Assembly: GCF_020165855.1 (NCBI RefSeq)
Contig: NZ_JAIUFY010000005.1
Span: forward strand, 922,087-986,086
DNA from: Celeribacter litoreus
Lineage (GTDB): Bacteria; Pseudomonadota; Alphaproteobacteria; Rhodobacterales; Rhodobacteraceae
Direction of reading: 5' to 3'
Length of the DNA stretch: 64,000 nt
Part shown: positions 1 to 8,910 of the stretch, in pieces
Layout of the letters: each line of letters begins with the position of its first letter
How positions within the stretch are numbered: position 1 is the first letter of the stretch
Translations under genes and position numbers: made by a program
Notes under the pieces: model-generated
The model's input: the letters and a program-made list of their open reading frames with translations, nothing else
Databases searched by the model: none
What the model was told of the DNA's origin: nothing

Positions 1-1617
1 GGCGTCACCGGTCGGATAACCGGTGCCATCCGCACCTTCGTAATTGCCCTCGACGGTGGTGTTGCCATCGAACAGATAAACCGCATCAGGCTCCGTCCCG
101 CCATCCGTGACATCGGCCGTTGGACCGGCATCATCGACAAGCATGTGCTCGCCAATATTTGTTGCAAGCGAGCCACCGAATTCGCCGCCAATAATACCCC
201 AGTCGATGGCGCCAAGATTGGTATGCAGCAGAGCGTGGTCAACGTCATCAACCCATTGCACCTCGATGAGGTCGTAGGCCGCGACGCCATTTAGGGTCAC
301 AAGGGTTGGTTGTCCTTCTGCGTTGAATTCGCTGAAGACGACTGTCACCGTCCGACCGTTGAGATCGAGGTATTCTACGGCATCGCCATCGTAATACACG
401 ATGTCTTCATAGACCGGTTCTCCGACATCTTCCGTCCATGTGATCGAAACAGCCTCAATTCCGACAACGTCGGAGGCATCGCCGAGAGTGCTGTCAGGAT
501 CTGCGTCGGAGGCTCCGTTGTCGACAATGAGATCTGCACCGTCGGAATATTCGCCGTCATATCCAGAAATTTGAACTTCGACGCCTGTGTTGCCCACGGC
601 CTGCACAATGCCGAACGACATTGTGTCCTGTGAAAGGATGGTGTCGAGATCATCGGCATCTGTGCCATTGTAGTAATTGCCGACAGGTTGGTCGGTGTCG
701 ACGAGCATAACAAAGATACCCTGATCCTCGTTCACACTCTGGTTGTTGACGCCGACGGTCGCGACATCCGGAAGGTCGGGGTAGAGCGGGAATTTGCCTG
801 CGCTGCTTGTATTCAGCATGGCGCCAGCGTCACCGCCCTTCTCGTAATCTTCATTCGTATCGACGTTGTAATCCTCGCCCAGAACGAAAATCTTTGTTGT
901 GGACGAGTCGTCCGGCGCGTCCTCTCCGGCAAGGCCGAATAGGAATTTCTTGGGATCAAGGCCGCTAAAGGTCAGGACGCGGGAGGTGTCCGCATAGAGC
1001 CAGACGTTGTCGCCGAGATCGACGGTGTCCCCATCGCTCAGTGTTTCGTCCGGGTTCGTGATGGGGCGGAACGAGGCCCAGTAGACTTCGGCAGTCTTGT
1101 TGTCCTCAGCTGCATCAAGATATCCGACGACGGCGATTGAGGATGTCTCGAAATCATCTAGTGAATCCGGGAGTTCCCCACCCCACGAGACGTCATCAGG
1201 ACTGGTGGTTGATCCAACCAGCACTGTTCCGTCCTCGACTGCATAAAGATAGATAATCTCACCGGTATCTGATGTCCGCACGTAATCCATCGGGTCATCG
1301 CTTGCGGGGTCGGTCCAGATGTCACCATCTAGTGCGGCGCCAGAACTGTCGGCAGCAAATCGTAGTTCATTGACAGGGTCGGATTCGTCTATCGAAACCC
1401 AATCATCTGTGCTGGCGCCGACACCACCCCGATCTCCATAAGTGGAGGTTTCGTCTTCGCCATCTGTAATCAGATTGGCTGCAACGAGCATTTGATAGAA
1501 TGAGTTTGCGCGTGTCTCCAGATCATCCGCAGTGCCATCGTTGTAGGCGATGTCGCTATCTTCGAGACCAACAGAGTGATCATGAACCAAATTCGTGGTG
1601 ATTTCTTCAAATGGCAT
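1..1617 (-). CDS. Large acidic type I-secreted (RTX/adhesin-like) protein, N-terminal part, truncated by window edge
   Basis: The reading frame on the minus strand is open from the ATG at 1617 to the left edge, 539 codons without a stop, so the C-terminus lies outside the window. A purine-rich Shine-Dalgarno (GGGGGGA) sits just upstream of the ATG. The protein is extremely rich in Asp, Glu, Gly and Thr, poor in Cys and Lys, and has no Sec signal peptide. It has loosely repeated blocks such as VNEDQG, SGYDGEYSDG and DNGASDADPDS. This composition is typical of calcium-binding substrates of type I secretion, whose export signal is C-terminal. The adjacent exporter and adaptor genes, transcribed in the opposite direction, support the same role. 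The exact function (adhesin, protease, lipase, hemolysin) cannot be told without the missing end. Confidence 0.8.
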   Translation of the reverse strand, partial: MPFEEITTNLVHDHSVGLEDSDIAYNDGTADDLETRANSFYQMLVAANLITDGEDETSTYGDRGGVGASTDDWVSIDESDPVNELRFAADSSGAALDGDIWTDPASDDPMDYVRTSDTGEIIYLYAVEDGTVLVGSTTSPDDVSWGGELPDSLDDFETSSIAVVGYLDAAEDNKTAEVYWASFRPITNPDETLSDGDTVDLGDNVWLYADTSRVLTFSGLDPKKFLFGLAGEDAPDDSSTTKIFVLGEDYNVDTNEDYEKGGDAGAMLNTSSAGKFPLYPDLPDVATVGVNNQSVNEDQGIFVMLVDTDQPVGNYYNGTDADDLDTILSQDTMSFGIVQAVGNTGVEVQISGYDGEYSDGADLIVDNGASDADPDSTLGDASDVVGIEAVSITWTEDVGEPVYEDIVYYDGDAVEYLDLNGRTVTVVFSEFNAEGQPTLVTLNGVAAYDLIEVQWVDDVDHALLHTNLGAIDWGIIGGEFGGSLATNIGEHMLVDDAGPTADVTDGGTEPDAVYLFDGNTTVEGNYEGADGTGYPTGDA

Positions 1618-2960
1618 TTTCAGTCCCCCCGGAGTGAGCGCAGATTTTTTGCGGGGAAACCTTCGAGACCGTGGAGCTATGACAAATGACTTGGTGAGCG
1701 AGGCACATTTATGCGGCCGTGAACGATCACTCGTGCGGAACGCCGGAAAGCTTCTCTTTACCCCAAAGCAAACATCACCAAATGCCAGAAGACATAGCAC
1801 TTTGCGCTATGCCAAACTGAGACCAGTAGATGCCAAATTGTGTCCAGAAGAAACGGAACCTTCGTTCCATTGTCAGCTTGTCTGAGACGCAACGAAAACC
1901 CGCTCCGCTCTCAACTCTTTTTCCTGAAGTTGGTGGAAACGAACCCCACTCTTTCAGGCTTCCTCCCTGCCTTAAAAAGACCACAATTCCCGAAATTTGT
2001 CAATCTGGGTCCGATTCGGACCTTTCTGGCGGTGATGGTTCACGGGCGTCTATGCGCGAAGAGGGAGCCAATTCGGAAGCGTCAAACCTTCTCCGTTACT
2101 TCGTCCGGACTGACCCGCATGGCGATCAGATTTTTTGTCCATCTTAAAAAAAATTCGATAGATTTCTACGAGGATGAGGGGGGCATGGTTCGTGAGAACA
2201 GTCTTAACCCAGACATCAAGCTCTCTCAGTCTTCGAGGTCGGACAAACCATCTTCGTGATATGAAACGTGGCTTTCGCTGAACGCGCTTTTGGATGCGAG
2301 GTACGCGGCCTGCGGAGCGATCGACACCCCCGATTAATGTGTGTGCTCTAGGGTGAGTCGTATGCCTAGAGGGTCGCGAGGTTTGAAACTGTGGCACAGC
2401 CCCTCCAGTCCAAAAAATTGCGCGAATATCTTTTCTGTGCTACTCATGAATTCTGCGAGCGCTTTTGTCATCGGTGGAAAGCGCCGTCGCTCCTTGGAGC
2501 CAAGACCGATATAAGCGTGCCAAAAAGGCGATTGGGCAAGACGACGAGCAGAAACGGATGAAGCTGGCAGGGCGGATCCGCTTATATTGGCGTTTGACGT
2601 TCACGGGCGACGCAACTCCACACATGTGAATTCGCTACAGTGCCGATCTGTGTGATCGGCTTCTATGAAAATTTCGGGAGGCTGGGGGGCCTCCTGCGCA
2701 TGTATTCGTGTGGGGGAGTGAAGAATGCGTTTCCGGACTGAGTAGGCAGCGTTGATCCTGACAGCCGTTCGGGATCGATCATTTTCAATATGAGCAACAA
2801 ACCAAGAAACGGGCCGTATCATTCGGCGCCGCTCTCTCGGTGCGGCTGTCTCTTTTAGATCCTCGGCCACTGATTGGGTCTATCTGTCCACCATCCAGCC
2901 AGGAAACGCCTCAGTCTTCGCCCTTCGCGCCTCCGAGAGATGAACCAGTGAGGTAAGACT
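1618..2960. other. 1.34 kb intergenic region without a convincing gene
   Basis: This gap separates the acidic secreted protein from the exporter genes and must hold both divergent promoters. Short open frames on both strands are arginine- and proline-rich or overlap one another, lack good ribosome sites and resemble no family I know. The base composition is more AT-rich than the flanks, with A/T runs near 2133-2165. A small dyad, CATAGC at 1793-1798 and GCTATG at 1806-1811, is the clearest internal symmetry. I see no tRNA, no strong terminator and no transposon ends. Confidence 0.55.
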
Positions 2961-4718
2961 ATGCCTGTAGAGACCACCACATACAAAGATGTCTTGGCGT
3001 CTGTTCGTCACAACTATCCTACGCTCGTGGTGATCAGTTGCATCGGGAATATTCTCCTGCTCGTGACCTCGATCTACATGTTGCAGATCTATGATCGGGT
3101 CCTGACGAGCGGATCGCTCGATACGTTGCTTTGGCTGACTGCGTTGGCTCTCTTCGCGATTGCTATCTACGGCGTCTTGGAACAGTCCCGTCGCCTGATC
3201 CTGTCACGAAGTGCCGGATACATCGAAAGCGAGCTCGCCTCGCCCGTCCTCAAACGTCTTTTGAAAACGAAAGTGGCGGGCGGCGAAGCTGAGGCCGGAA
3301 TTCGCGATGTGAGCGATCTTCGTGCGTTCTACCAATCGGACGCGGCTTTGGCATTTCTTGATGCCCCATGGAGTATTGTGTTCCTTCTTTTCATTTGGGC
3401 ACTTCATCCTTTCTTGGGGGTCATCGCCACTCTCGGCGCGGTTGTCTTGCTGATCGCATCCATCGCGAATGACAGAATGACGCGTGCGCGGCAGAAAGAG
3501 GCCGCACTCAAAGTCCGTCAAGCAAACGAGTTGGCGCTGCACTACCTTGATGGGGCCGGAACGATTTCTCCATTGGGCATGACGGATGCGATTTTCGATC
3601 GTTGGCAGGCATTCCAAAACGAAGCGAGGTCTGAACAACAGGCGCTAGGTGAAACGACGACATCCGTTCTGAGCTTCACGCGGTCTTTACGGCTCGCCCT
3701 CCAGATTACGATCCTCGGGACCGGCGCTTATCTTGTTTTGCAGGGGGCAATCACTGCGGGCGCAATGATTGCGTCCTCAATCGTCAGCGGCAGAGCCTTT
3801 GCCCCGCTTGAACGAGTGACCGCTGCTTGGGCCAGATATGTCGCCGCGAAAGCGGCAAACGAACGGCTCCGCAAACTTTTCCAAATGATCGGGGACGATG
3901 CAGAGCCGCTGCGGTTGCCACAGCCGAAAGGTCAATTGGACGTTGAAAGTATAAGCTGTCTGGCGCCGAGAGGCGGCAAACTCATCCTGAGCAGTATTGG
4001 CTTTGCGTTGAACGCCGGAGAAGTCTGCGCCGTGACCGGGCCCTCTGGGGCGGGGAAATCAACATTGTGCAAGATGTTGGTCGGCGCTTGGAAACCCGCA
4101 AAAGGCAACGTCCGTCTCGATGGGGCAGATGTATTTGAATGGGGTGCCGAGCAACTTGGGCCGCACATTGGATATCTGCCTCAAAAGGTAGAACTCTTCC
4201 CAGGCACGATTGCGGAAAATATTGCGCGCTTCGGAGCTTTGAATAGTGAGGCCGTGATCGCGGCAGCCAAAGCTGCTGACGTCCACGACCTCATCCTTCG
4301 CCTCCCGAAAGGCTATGAAACTGCGGTTGGTCAATCCGGGAACATGTTGTCGAGCGGACAGCGACAGAGGATCGCTCTTGCGCGCGCTTTGTTCGGAGAT
4401 CCGTCTTTGATCGTGCTCGATGAGCCCAACTCCAATCTCGATCGCGAAGGTGATCAGGCGCTTGTCGCCGCGTTGATGTCTCTTAAGGCCCGCAAACGTA
4501 CCGTGATTATCGTTTCGCACAGAGCAGAAGTTCTCAAAACTGCGGACAAGATGTTGTTGCTCCAGGATGGTCACGTCGTGAGCTTCGGAGATATGGCAGA
4601 CATGCTTCAGCCCGTGAAGCCGGTGTCGCCACCGAACGCGCCCGCACAGCAGCCGAAGCGCCCAAGTCGTGGCCAGAAAGTCGTCGCCGTGAAGGCTGCG
4701 CAAGTCAAAGGGTCATAA
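2961..4718 (+). CDS. Type I secretion system permease/ATPase (PrtD/HlyB-type ABC exporter)
   Basis: Inner-membrane ABC half-transporter, 585 aa, that energises one-step export of a C-terminally signalled substrate across both membranes. Residues 1-300 form the membrane domain, starting with hydrophobic helices near 22-42 and 55-75. The ATPase domain follows from about 330: Walker A GPSGAGKS at 360-367, signature LSSGQ at 463-467, Walker B LIVLDE at 483-488 and a later switch His in IIVSHR. There is no N-terminal C39 peptidase domain, so the substrate is not a double-glycine leader peptide. Start ATG is preceded by GAGG. It lies 1 bp before the HlyD gene and is divergent from the likely substrate. 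No TolC gene is in the window, so the outer-membrane channel must be encoded elsewhere. Confidence 0.93.
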   Translation: MPVETTTYKDVLASVRHNYPTLVVISCIGNILLLVTSIYMLQIYDRVLTSGSLDTLLWLTALALFAIAIYGVLEQSRRLILSRSAGYIESELASPVLKRLLKTKVAGGEAEAGIRDVSDLRAFYQSDAALAFLDAPWSIVFLLFIWALHPFLGVIATLGAVVLLIASIANDRMTRARQKEAALKVRQANELALHYLDGAGTISPLGMTDAIFDRWQAFQNEARSEQQALGETTTSVLSFTRSLRLALQITILGTGAYLVLQGAITAGAMIASSIVSGRAFAPLERVTAAWARYVAAKAANERLRKLFQMIGDDAEPLRLPQPKGQLDVESISCLAPRGGKLILSSIGFALNAGEVCAVTGPSGAGKSTLCKMLVGAWKPAKGNVRLDGADVFEWGAEQLGPHIGYLPQKVELFPGTIAENIARFGALNSEAVIAAAKAADVHDLILRLPKGYETAVGQSGNMLSSGQRQRIALARALFGDPSLIVLDEPNSNLDREGDQALVAALMSLKARKRTVIIVSHRAEVLKTADKMLLLQDGHVVSFGDMADMLQPVKPVSPPNAPAQQPKRPSRGQKVVAVKAAQVKGS

Positions 4719-4719
4719 A

Positions 4720-6258
4720 ATGTGGACGCAACAAATATCTGACTATTTTGAACGCGCAAAAGAGGTGATGCTGGTGTTGGCATCGGTCGCGAAGGCCTAT
4801 TGGCTCGAAGTCGTCTTACCTGCACTGAAAGAATTCCTCGCTTATGTCGGAGTCACGGACACTGAAGAACAGCGTCTCATCATTATCCTTACAGTGGCGC
4901 TTTGCCTGCTCACCGCCTACATGCTTTTGCTTGTTATTGTGCGTGGCTCGCGCAGGCGGCAGAGGCTTTCTCTTTTGCCTGCTCTGACACGGGGGCCACG
5001 ACGCGTCGCCGCTTTGGCGACCCTCATGCTCGTACTCGTCTTTTCCGGATGGGCTCAAATTGCGCCCTTGTCGAGTGCCGCACTTGCGGTGGGTGTCGTT
5101 AGTCCGGAGGGCAGCAGAAAAGTCGTAAAACATCTCGAGGGGGGCATTGTAAGAGAGATCAATGTCCAAGAGGGAGATTTCGTATTGGAAGGCGCCCCGC
5201 TTGTGATCATGGATAATGTGCAAGCGAAGGCACTTTTCGATGAGCTCTATGGACGCTACCGCTATTTGTTAGCTGTCGAAGCGCGGCTTATGGCGGAACA
5301 AGAGAGCCGGACGACGATCCTTTTCCCGACGGAGCTGTCCAACTCGAGCGATCCGAACGTGGTTACAATCATGACCGCTCAGAAACAGCTCTTGGAAAGT
5401 CGCGTAAATGCGGCTCTCAACAGAGGCGCAATTCTCGAGAAACGCGTTCTTCAACTGCAACGGCAGAATGCAGGGCTTCATGAGGTGATCGCAGCAGAGA
5501 ACCGGCAAGTCGAACTGCTCGAGGAGGAAGTCTCAACCGTCAAAGAGCTCTACGAAACAGGACTTGCGAAGTATCCCCGCCTGCTTGCCCTCATGCGTGA
5601 ACAAGCCGATATCGAGGCGAGCAAGGCCGAGAATGTCGCGCGCATCGCAGCAAACGAGGAGCAGATCGGAGAAACTGAATTGCAGCTTATTGCAATGAAG
5701 GAACAGATCGTCGAAGAGGCCAATAGCTCTTTGGCTGAGGTTCAGCGGAGCCTCTCTGAAATCCGGGCACAGCTTCCCTCACGAAGAGATACGCTCGCAC
5801 GGACAACAGTTCTGGCCCCGATCTCTGGTCGCGTGCTCAATCTTAGCACGAAGACAGTGGGCGGGGTGCTTGGCCCGGGGGAGACTATTCTCGAAATCGT
5901 CCCTGACAACAGTAGTCTTGTCATTGATGCCCGCGTAAAGCCGAATGACATCGACAGGATCTACCCCGGAATGGAAACGCGTGTGATCCTGAGCGCCTAT
6001 AAGCAGCGCAATCTGCCTTTGATGCACGGGGTTTTGGCCTCGGTCTCGGCCGATAGGGTCATCGAGGACAGGACCGGTGCGGCCTACTTCCTTGCGAAAG
6101 TCGAACTCGATCCCGCGATACTTGAAACTGTGGACGACATTAGAATGGTTCCCGGGATGCCTGCCGAAGTCATGATCCTCGACGCAGATAGAACGCTATT
6201 CGAGTATCTCTTCAACCCGATTGTGCAGTCGATGAATCGCAGCTTTCGGGAAGATTAG
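4720..6258 (+). CDS. HlyD-family type I secretion membrane-fusion (adaptor) subunit
   Basis: Periplasmic adaptor, 512 aa, linking the ABC exporter to an outer-membrane channel. The family is usually about 430-480 aa. The difference is an N-terminal extension: a first hydrophobic segment near 52-75 is followed by a basic stretch and a second near 92-112. The typical adaptor core then begins, including VVKHLEGGIV, the N-terminal half of the lipoyl/barrel-sandwich motif, near 134. Residues about 190-360 are a long coiled coil, followed by the second lipoyl half (LAPISGRVLNL) and a beta-barrel C-terminus. The gene directly follows the exporter gene (1 bp gap), so the two are co-transcribed. Two membrane segments instead of one would put the extreme N-terminus in the periplasm if both insert. 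Confidence 0.92.
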   Translation: MWTQQISDYFERAKEVMLVLASVAKAYWLEVVLPALKEFLAYVGVTDTEEQRLIIILTVALCLLTAYMLLLVIVRGSRRRQRLSLLPALTRGPRRVAALATLMLVLVFSGWAQIAPLSSAALAVGVVSPEGSRKVVKHLEGGIVREINVQEGDFVLEGAPLVIMDNVQAKALFDELYGRYRYLLAVEARLMAEQESRTTILFPTELSNSSDPNVVTIMTAQKQLLESRVNAALNRGAILEKRVLQLQRQNAGLHEVIAAENRQVELLEEEVSTVKELYETGLAKYPRLLALMREQADIEASKAENVARIAANEEQIGETELQLIAMKEQIVEEANSSLAEVQRSLSEIRAQLPSRRDTLARTTVLAPISGRVLNLSTKTVGGVLGPGETILEIVPDNSSLVIDARVKPNDIDRIYPGMETRVILSAYKQRNLPLMHGVLASVSADRVIEDRTGAAYFLAKVELDPAILETVDDIRMVPGMPAEVMILDADRTLFEYLFNPIVQSMNRSFRED

Positions 6259-6288
6259 TGTCTCGGGTGCGATTGAGATGATGCCGTC

Positions 6289-7500
6289 TTAACAGCGCTG
6301 GGTTCGGAGCATGAGGCTCGCGGCGAAGGTCAATGCGCCTGCGGCCAAGAGGATGAAGCCGAGGGGTGCAGGCGTGCCGTCGGCAAAGAAACCCGCGAGA
6401 GCGGATCCGAAAATCCCGCCGCCGTACTGAATGGCGCCGCACAGCGCCGCAATTGCCCCCGCATTTCGACCGGCGCCCAACATCGCACCTGACAGGGCAC
6501 TGGGCATGATGAGGCCCGACATGGCGACGAACCCCATCAAAGGAAGGTAGAAGCCCAAAACACCGCCAATGCCGCTCACCGCCGTCACCGCGATGAGCGC
6601 GCCGAAGGCCAGTGTTGCGGTCGCCCCGATGCGCAAGAGGAGCGTCGTGCCCGTGCGCGCGACGATACGTCCATTGATCAGGTTCAGAATGAAAATGCCG
6701 ACAACACCGCTTCCGAAAACCAGCCCGTAGGCTTCGGGTGAGAGACCGTAGAAACCGATAAAGATCGCCGGGGTCCCTGCGATGTAGGCGAACATTCCGA
6801 CATAAAACAGACCAACGACCAGCGCGTGTGCCATCACATGCCGGTTGCACAGGAGCACCGCATAGGCGCGAAAGCTTGCGCCGAGCGCACTGTCGTTGCG
6901 CTCTGGTTTGGCAAGGGTTTCTCCGAGAGACAGCATCCCTAAAAGCGCCATGATCCCGATCCCGCCGAGAACCCAGAAGACCGCGCGCCAGCCAAATGCG
7001 CCCGCAACCTGCGCCCCGATGCTCGGGGCGATTAGGGGCGAGATTGTCATGACCGCGATCAGGAGCGACATCATCTGTGCCCCGCGTGCACCGGGATAGA
7101 GGTCACGGATCATCGCGCGCGACAATACCACGCTCGCGGAGGCGCCAGTGGCCTGTAAGACCCGCCAGACGACCATTTCGGGGACAGAGCTAGAGAGGGC
7201 GCACCCGATGGTGCCGATGATGAACAGGCCCAGTCCGATCACGACAGGCCACATGCGACCGAACTTGTCACTGATGGGCCCCCAGACCAACTGCCCGAGA
7301 GACAAGCCGATCAGAAAGCTCGTGACCGTAAATTCCATTGCGCCATGATCGACGCCAAAACTGTCCGCTATCTCGGGCATGGCGGGGAGGTAGATGTCCG
7401 TCGACAGACCGGCAAAGGCCATTAAGGCCGCGAGCACGATCATGACGTGCCACACAGCGGCGTGCGGGCGGGGGAGGGTGTCTTTGTCCGCGACTGTCAT
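6289..7500 (-). CDS. Bcr/CflA-family multidrug efflux MFS transporter
   Basis: Inner-membrane drug/proton antiporter, 403 aa, with about 12 hydrophobic helices. The DHA1 motif A (GPISDKFGR) lies between helices 2 and 3, and motif C-like glycine- and proline-rich sequence occurs in helix 5 (LIAPSIGAQVAG). The N-terminal ALMAFAGLSTDIYLPAMPEI is characteristic of the Bcr/CflA subfamily, which exports bicyclomycin, chloramphenicol or sulfonamides; the substrate here is unknown. It converges on the HlyD gene with 30 bp between stops. The start ATG overlaps the stop of a 22-codon open frame immediately upstream (ATGA), so translation may be coupled. Confidence 0.9.
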   Translation of the reverse strand: MTVADKDTLPRPHAAVWHVMIVLAALMAFAGLSTDIYLPAMPEIADSFGVDHGAMEFTVTSFLIGLSLGQLVWGPISDKFGRMWPVVIGLGLFIIGTIGCALSSSVPEMVVWRVLQATGASASVVLSRAMIRDLYPGARGAQMMSLLIAVMTISPLIAPSIGAQVAGAFGWRAVFWVLGGIGIMALLGMLSLGETLAKPERNDSALGASFRAYAVLLCNRHVMAHALVVGLFYVGMFAYIAGTPAIFIGFYGLSPEAYGLVFGSGVVGIFILNLINGRIVARTGTTLLLRIGATATLAFGALIAVTAVSGIGGVLGFYLPLMGFVAMSGLIMPSALSGAMLGAGRNAGAIAALCGAIQYGGGIFGSALAGFFADGTPAPLGFILLAAGALTFAASLMLRTQRC

Positions 7501-7565
7501 AGCTCAAACGCCTGCCACTGTGTGCTAGTCCCGATGGCAACCAAAACGGCCTTCATGATGCTCAT
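7497..7565 (-). CDS. Possible 22-aa leader peptide upstream of the efflux gene
   Basis: ATG at 7565 is preceded by a purine-rich AGGAAAGAGAAAG and opens a frame of 22 codons (begins MSIMKAVLVAIG) that ends in TGA overlapping the ATG of the Bcr/CflA gene. Such an arrangement suits a translated leader that couples or attenuates expression of a drug-efflux gene. The first residues also resemble the N-terminus of medium-chain dehydrogenases (MKAVLVA), so it could be the stub of a deleted gene. No experimental support; a chance frame is possible. Confidence 0.3.
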   Translation of the reverse strand: MSIMKAVLVAIGTSTQWQAFEL

Positions 7566-7746
7566 GCTTTCTCTTTCCTGTTGCCGACGTATTTAGCGGG
7601 CTGCAGCGTGATGATTAGACGGTGAATGACGAATGCGTTTATGCGCGGACTGCATAAATGGTGGACTGGCTGTGACACATATCGACGCAAATTCCGCGCC
7701 ACGACATCGGGTGTTCCCAGGTCGGTAGTCGTCAGAAATGGAAAGA

Positions 7747-7770
7747 CCAGCAGGATTTTCACCCTGCTGG
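7747..7770 (-). terminator. Rho-independent terminator of the aldo/keto reductase gene
   Basis: CCAGCAGG at 7747-7754 and CCTGCTGG at 7763-7770 form a perfect 8-bp stem with an 8-nt loop. Read on the minus strand it lies 30 nt after the aldo/keto reductase stop and is followed by a T-rich TCTTTCC tail. Confidence 0.6.
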
Positions 7771-7799
7771 CCGTTTGCGTCACATCGTGATGCGTATGC

Positions 7800-8663
7800 T
7801 TACATGCTTCCGCCGTAGACCGGGAAGAAGCTGTGCTCGCCGTAGTCCTTGATTTTTTCCATGGACTTGAGCGTTTCCATGTCGTCTGCGGAAATCTCGA
7901 AGTCGAGCGCTGCGTTGCTTTCCATGTGGGCCGGAGTGGCCGTTTTCGGGAGCGGCAGCAGGTCGAGCTGCAGGCAGTAACGGATCGCGAGTTGCGGCAG
8001 GCTGACATTGTATTTGTCGGCCATCGCTTGCACGTCGGTGTTCTTCATTAGCTCACCGTGGCCCATCGGAGAGTAAGCCTCTACGAGGATGTTCTTGCTC
8101 TTGCAGTAGTCGATGAGTTCGAACGGGGTGTTGGTGATGTGTGCCAACACCTGGTTGACCATCGGAGCGACGGTGCCGTTCTCGATCAGGTTGTCGAGGT
8201 CGGCTTTCTCGTGGTTGGACACGCCGATCGCACGGATTTTGCCCTCTTTGTAGAACTCTTCGAGCGCTTTCCATGCTGCGAGGTTGCCCTCGAAGAAGCG
8301 GTCGTCGCCACCGAAGTTTTCCCACGGGGTCGGGCTGTGGATGATCATCAGGTCGATGTAATCAACGCCGAGCAGGTCGAGCGAGCCTTGGATAGCGGCT
8401 TTTGCGCCCTCGTAGTCCTTAATGCCTGCGTCGAGTTTGGTTTGGAGGAACAGCTCTTCACGTGCAACGCCGCTGTCACGGAGGCCTTCGCCAACGCCGC
8501 GCTCGTTGCCGTAGGCTTGGGCGGTGTCGATGTGGCGGTAGCCAAGCTCGATAGCGGCTTTGACAGCGTCTGCTACTTTGTCGTCGTCAATCATCCATGT
8601 GCCTAGGCCGAGTTTCGGAACTTCGACGCCATTGGCGAGGGTGTATGTTTCTTGAAGGATCAT
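7800..8663 (-). CDS. Aldo/keto reductase (2,5-diketo-gluconate reductase-like)
   Basis: Cytoplasmic NADPH-dependent reductase of aldehydes and ketones, 287 aa, a (beta/alpha)8 barrel. The catalytic tetrad is complete: Asp46, Tyr51, Lys76 and His109 (HIDTAQAYGNE, LQTKLD and IIHSP contexts). The NADP-site region near the C-terminus reads LPLPKTATPAHM. The start was set at 8663 because AAGGAG precedes this ATG; a longer in-frame start would add 56 residues not typical of the family. A LysR-type box lies at 8830-8852 upstream. The substrate is unknown; the neighbours suggest reactive carbonyl or aldehyde handling. Confidence 0.92.
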   Translation of the reverse strand: MILQETYTLANGVEVPKLGLGTWMIDDDKVADAVKAAIELGYRHIDTAQAYGNERGVGEGLRDSGVAREELFLQTKLDAGIKDYEGAKAAIQGSLDLLGVDYIDLMIIHSPTPWENFGGDDRFFEGNLAAWKALEEFYKEGKIRAIGVSNHEKADLDNLIENGTVAPMVNQVLAHITNTPFELIDYCKSKNILVEAYSPMGHGELMKNTDVQAMADKYNVSLPQLAIRYCLQLDLLPLPKTATPAHMESNAALDFEISADDMETLKSMEKIKDYGEHSFFPVYGGSM

Positions 8664-8829
8664 GATGTACTCCTTTCCAGTGTTCGTTTTTTCGCCCCGC
8701 GTTCGGGAGCGATCGTTCCCGCGCGAGCTTTTGAAAAGCTCTCCGTTCGAAGACGCGGGAGATTTCTCTCTCATGTCTCGATACCTAAGCGCGCAACGTT
8801 GGTATGATAATCGGGGCAAAATAGATGGC

Positions 8830-8852
8830 ACTCATGAGGCGGTGTCATAAAT
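8830..8852. promoter_or_regulatory. LysR-type box, copy 1 (upstream of aldo/keto reductase)
   Basis: ACTCATGA (8830-8837), 7-nt spacer, TCATAAAT (8845-8852). It matches the perfect dyad ATTCATGA-N7-TCATGAAT at 13456-13478 in 14 of 16 half-site positions and contains the LysR signature T-N11-A exactly at its centre. It is enclosed by a 9-bp inverted repeat, AATCGGGGC at 8809-8817 and GCCCCGATT at 8854-8862. Confidence 0.6.
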
Positions 8853-8865
8853 AGCCCCGATTGGA

Positions 8866-8892
8866 AAGCGCCGGTGTTTTGTGCCGGCGTTT
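8866..8892 (-). terminator. Hairpin after the cytoplasmic cupin gene
   Basis: CGCCGG at 8869-8874 pairs with CCGGCG at 8884-8889, extended by A-T pairs. On the minus strand it lies 19 nt after the cupin stop and runs into CTTTCC, as expected of a terminator closing the decarboxylase-fold/F420-like/cupin operon. Confidence 0.5.
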
Positions 8893-8910
8893 CTCGCAAT
8901 TGATCGGAGA

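Noticed and set aside
1793-1811. CATAGC/GCTATG dyad as a quorum-sensing (lux-type) box
   Set aside because: Only 6-bp arms, no luxR/luxI gene nearby and no promoter elements in place.
2440-2640. Stretch whose frames read like a broken gene (KRMKLAGRIRLYWRL in one frame)
   Set aside because: I could not match it to any family or find a consistent frame with a start; too little evidence for a pseudogene call.
2601-2870. Possible 89-aa minus-strand gene in the 1.34 kb gap
   Set aside because: GTG start without ribosome site, Arg/Pro-rich sequence, no recognisable fold; kept only as part of the gene-free region.
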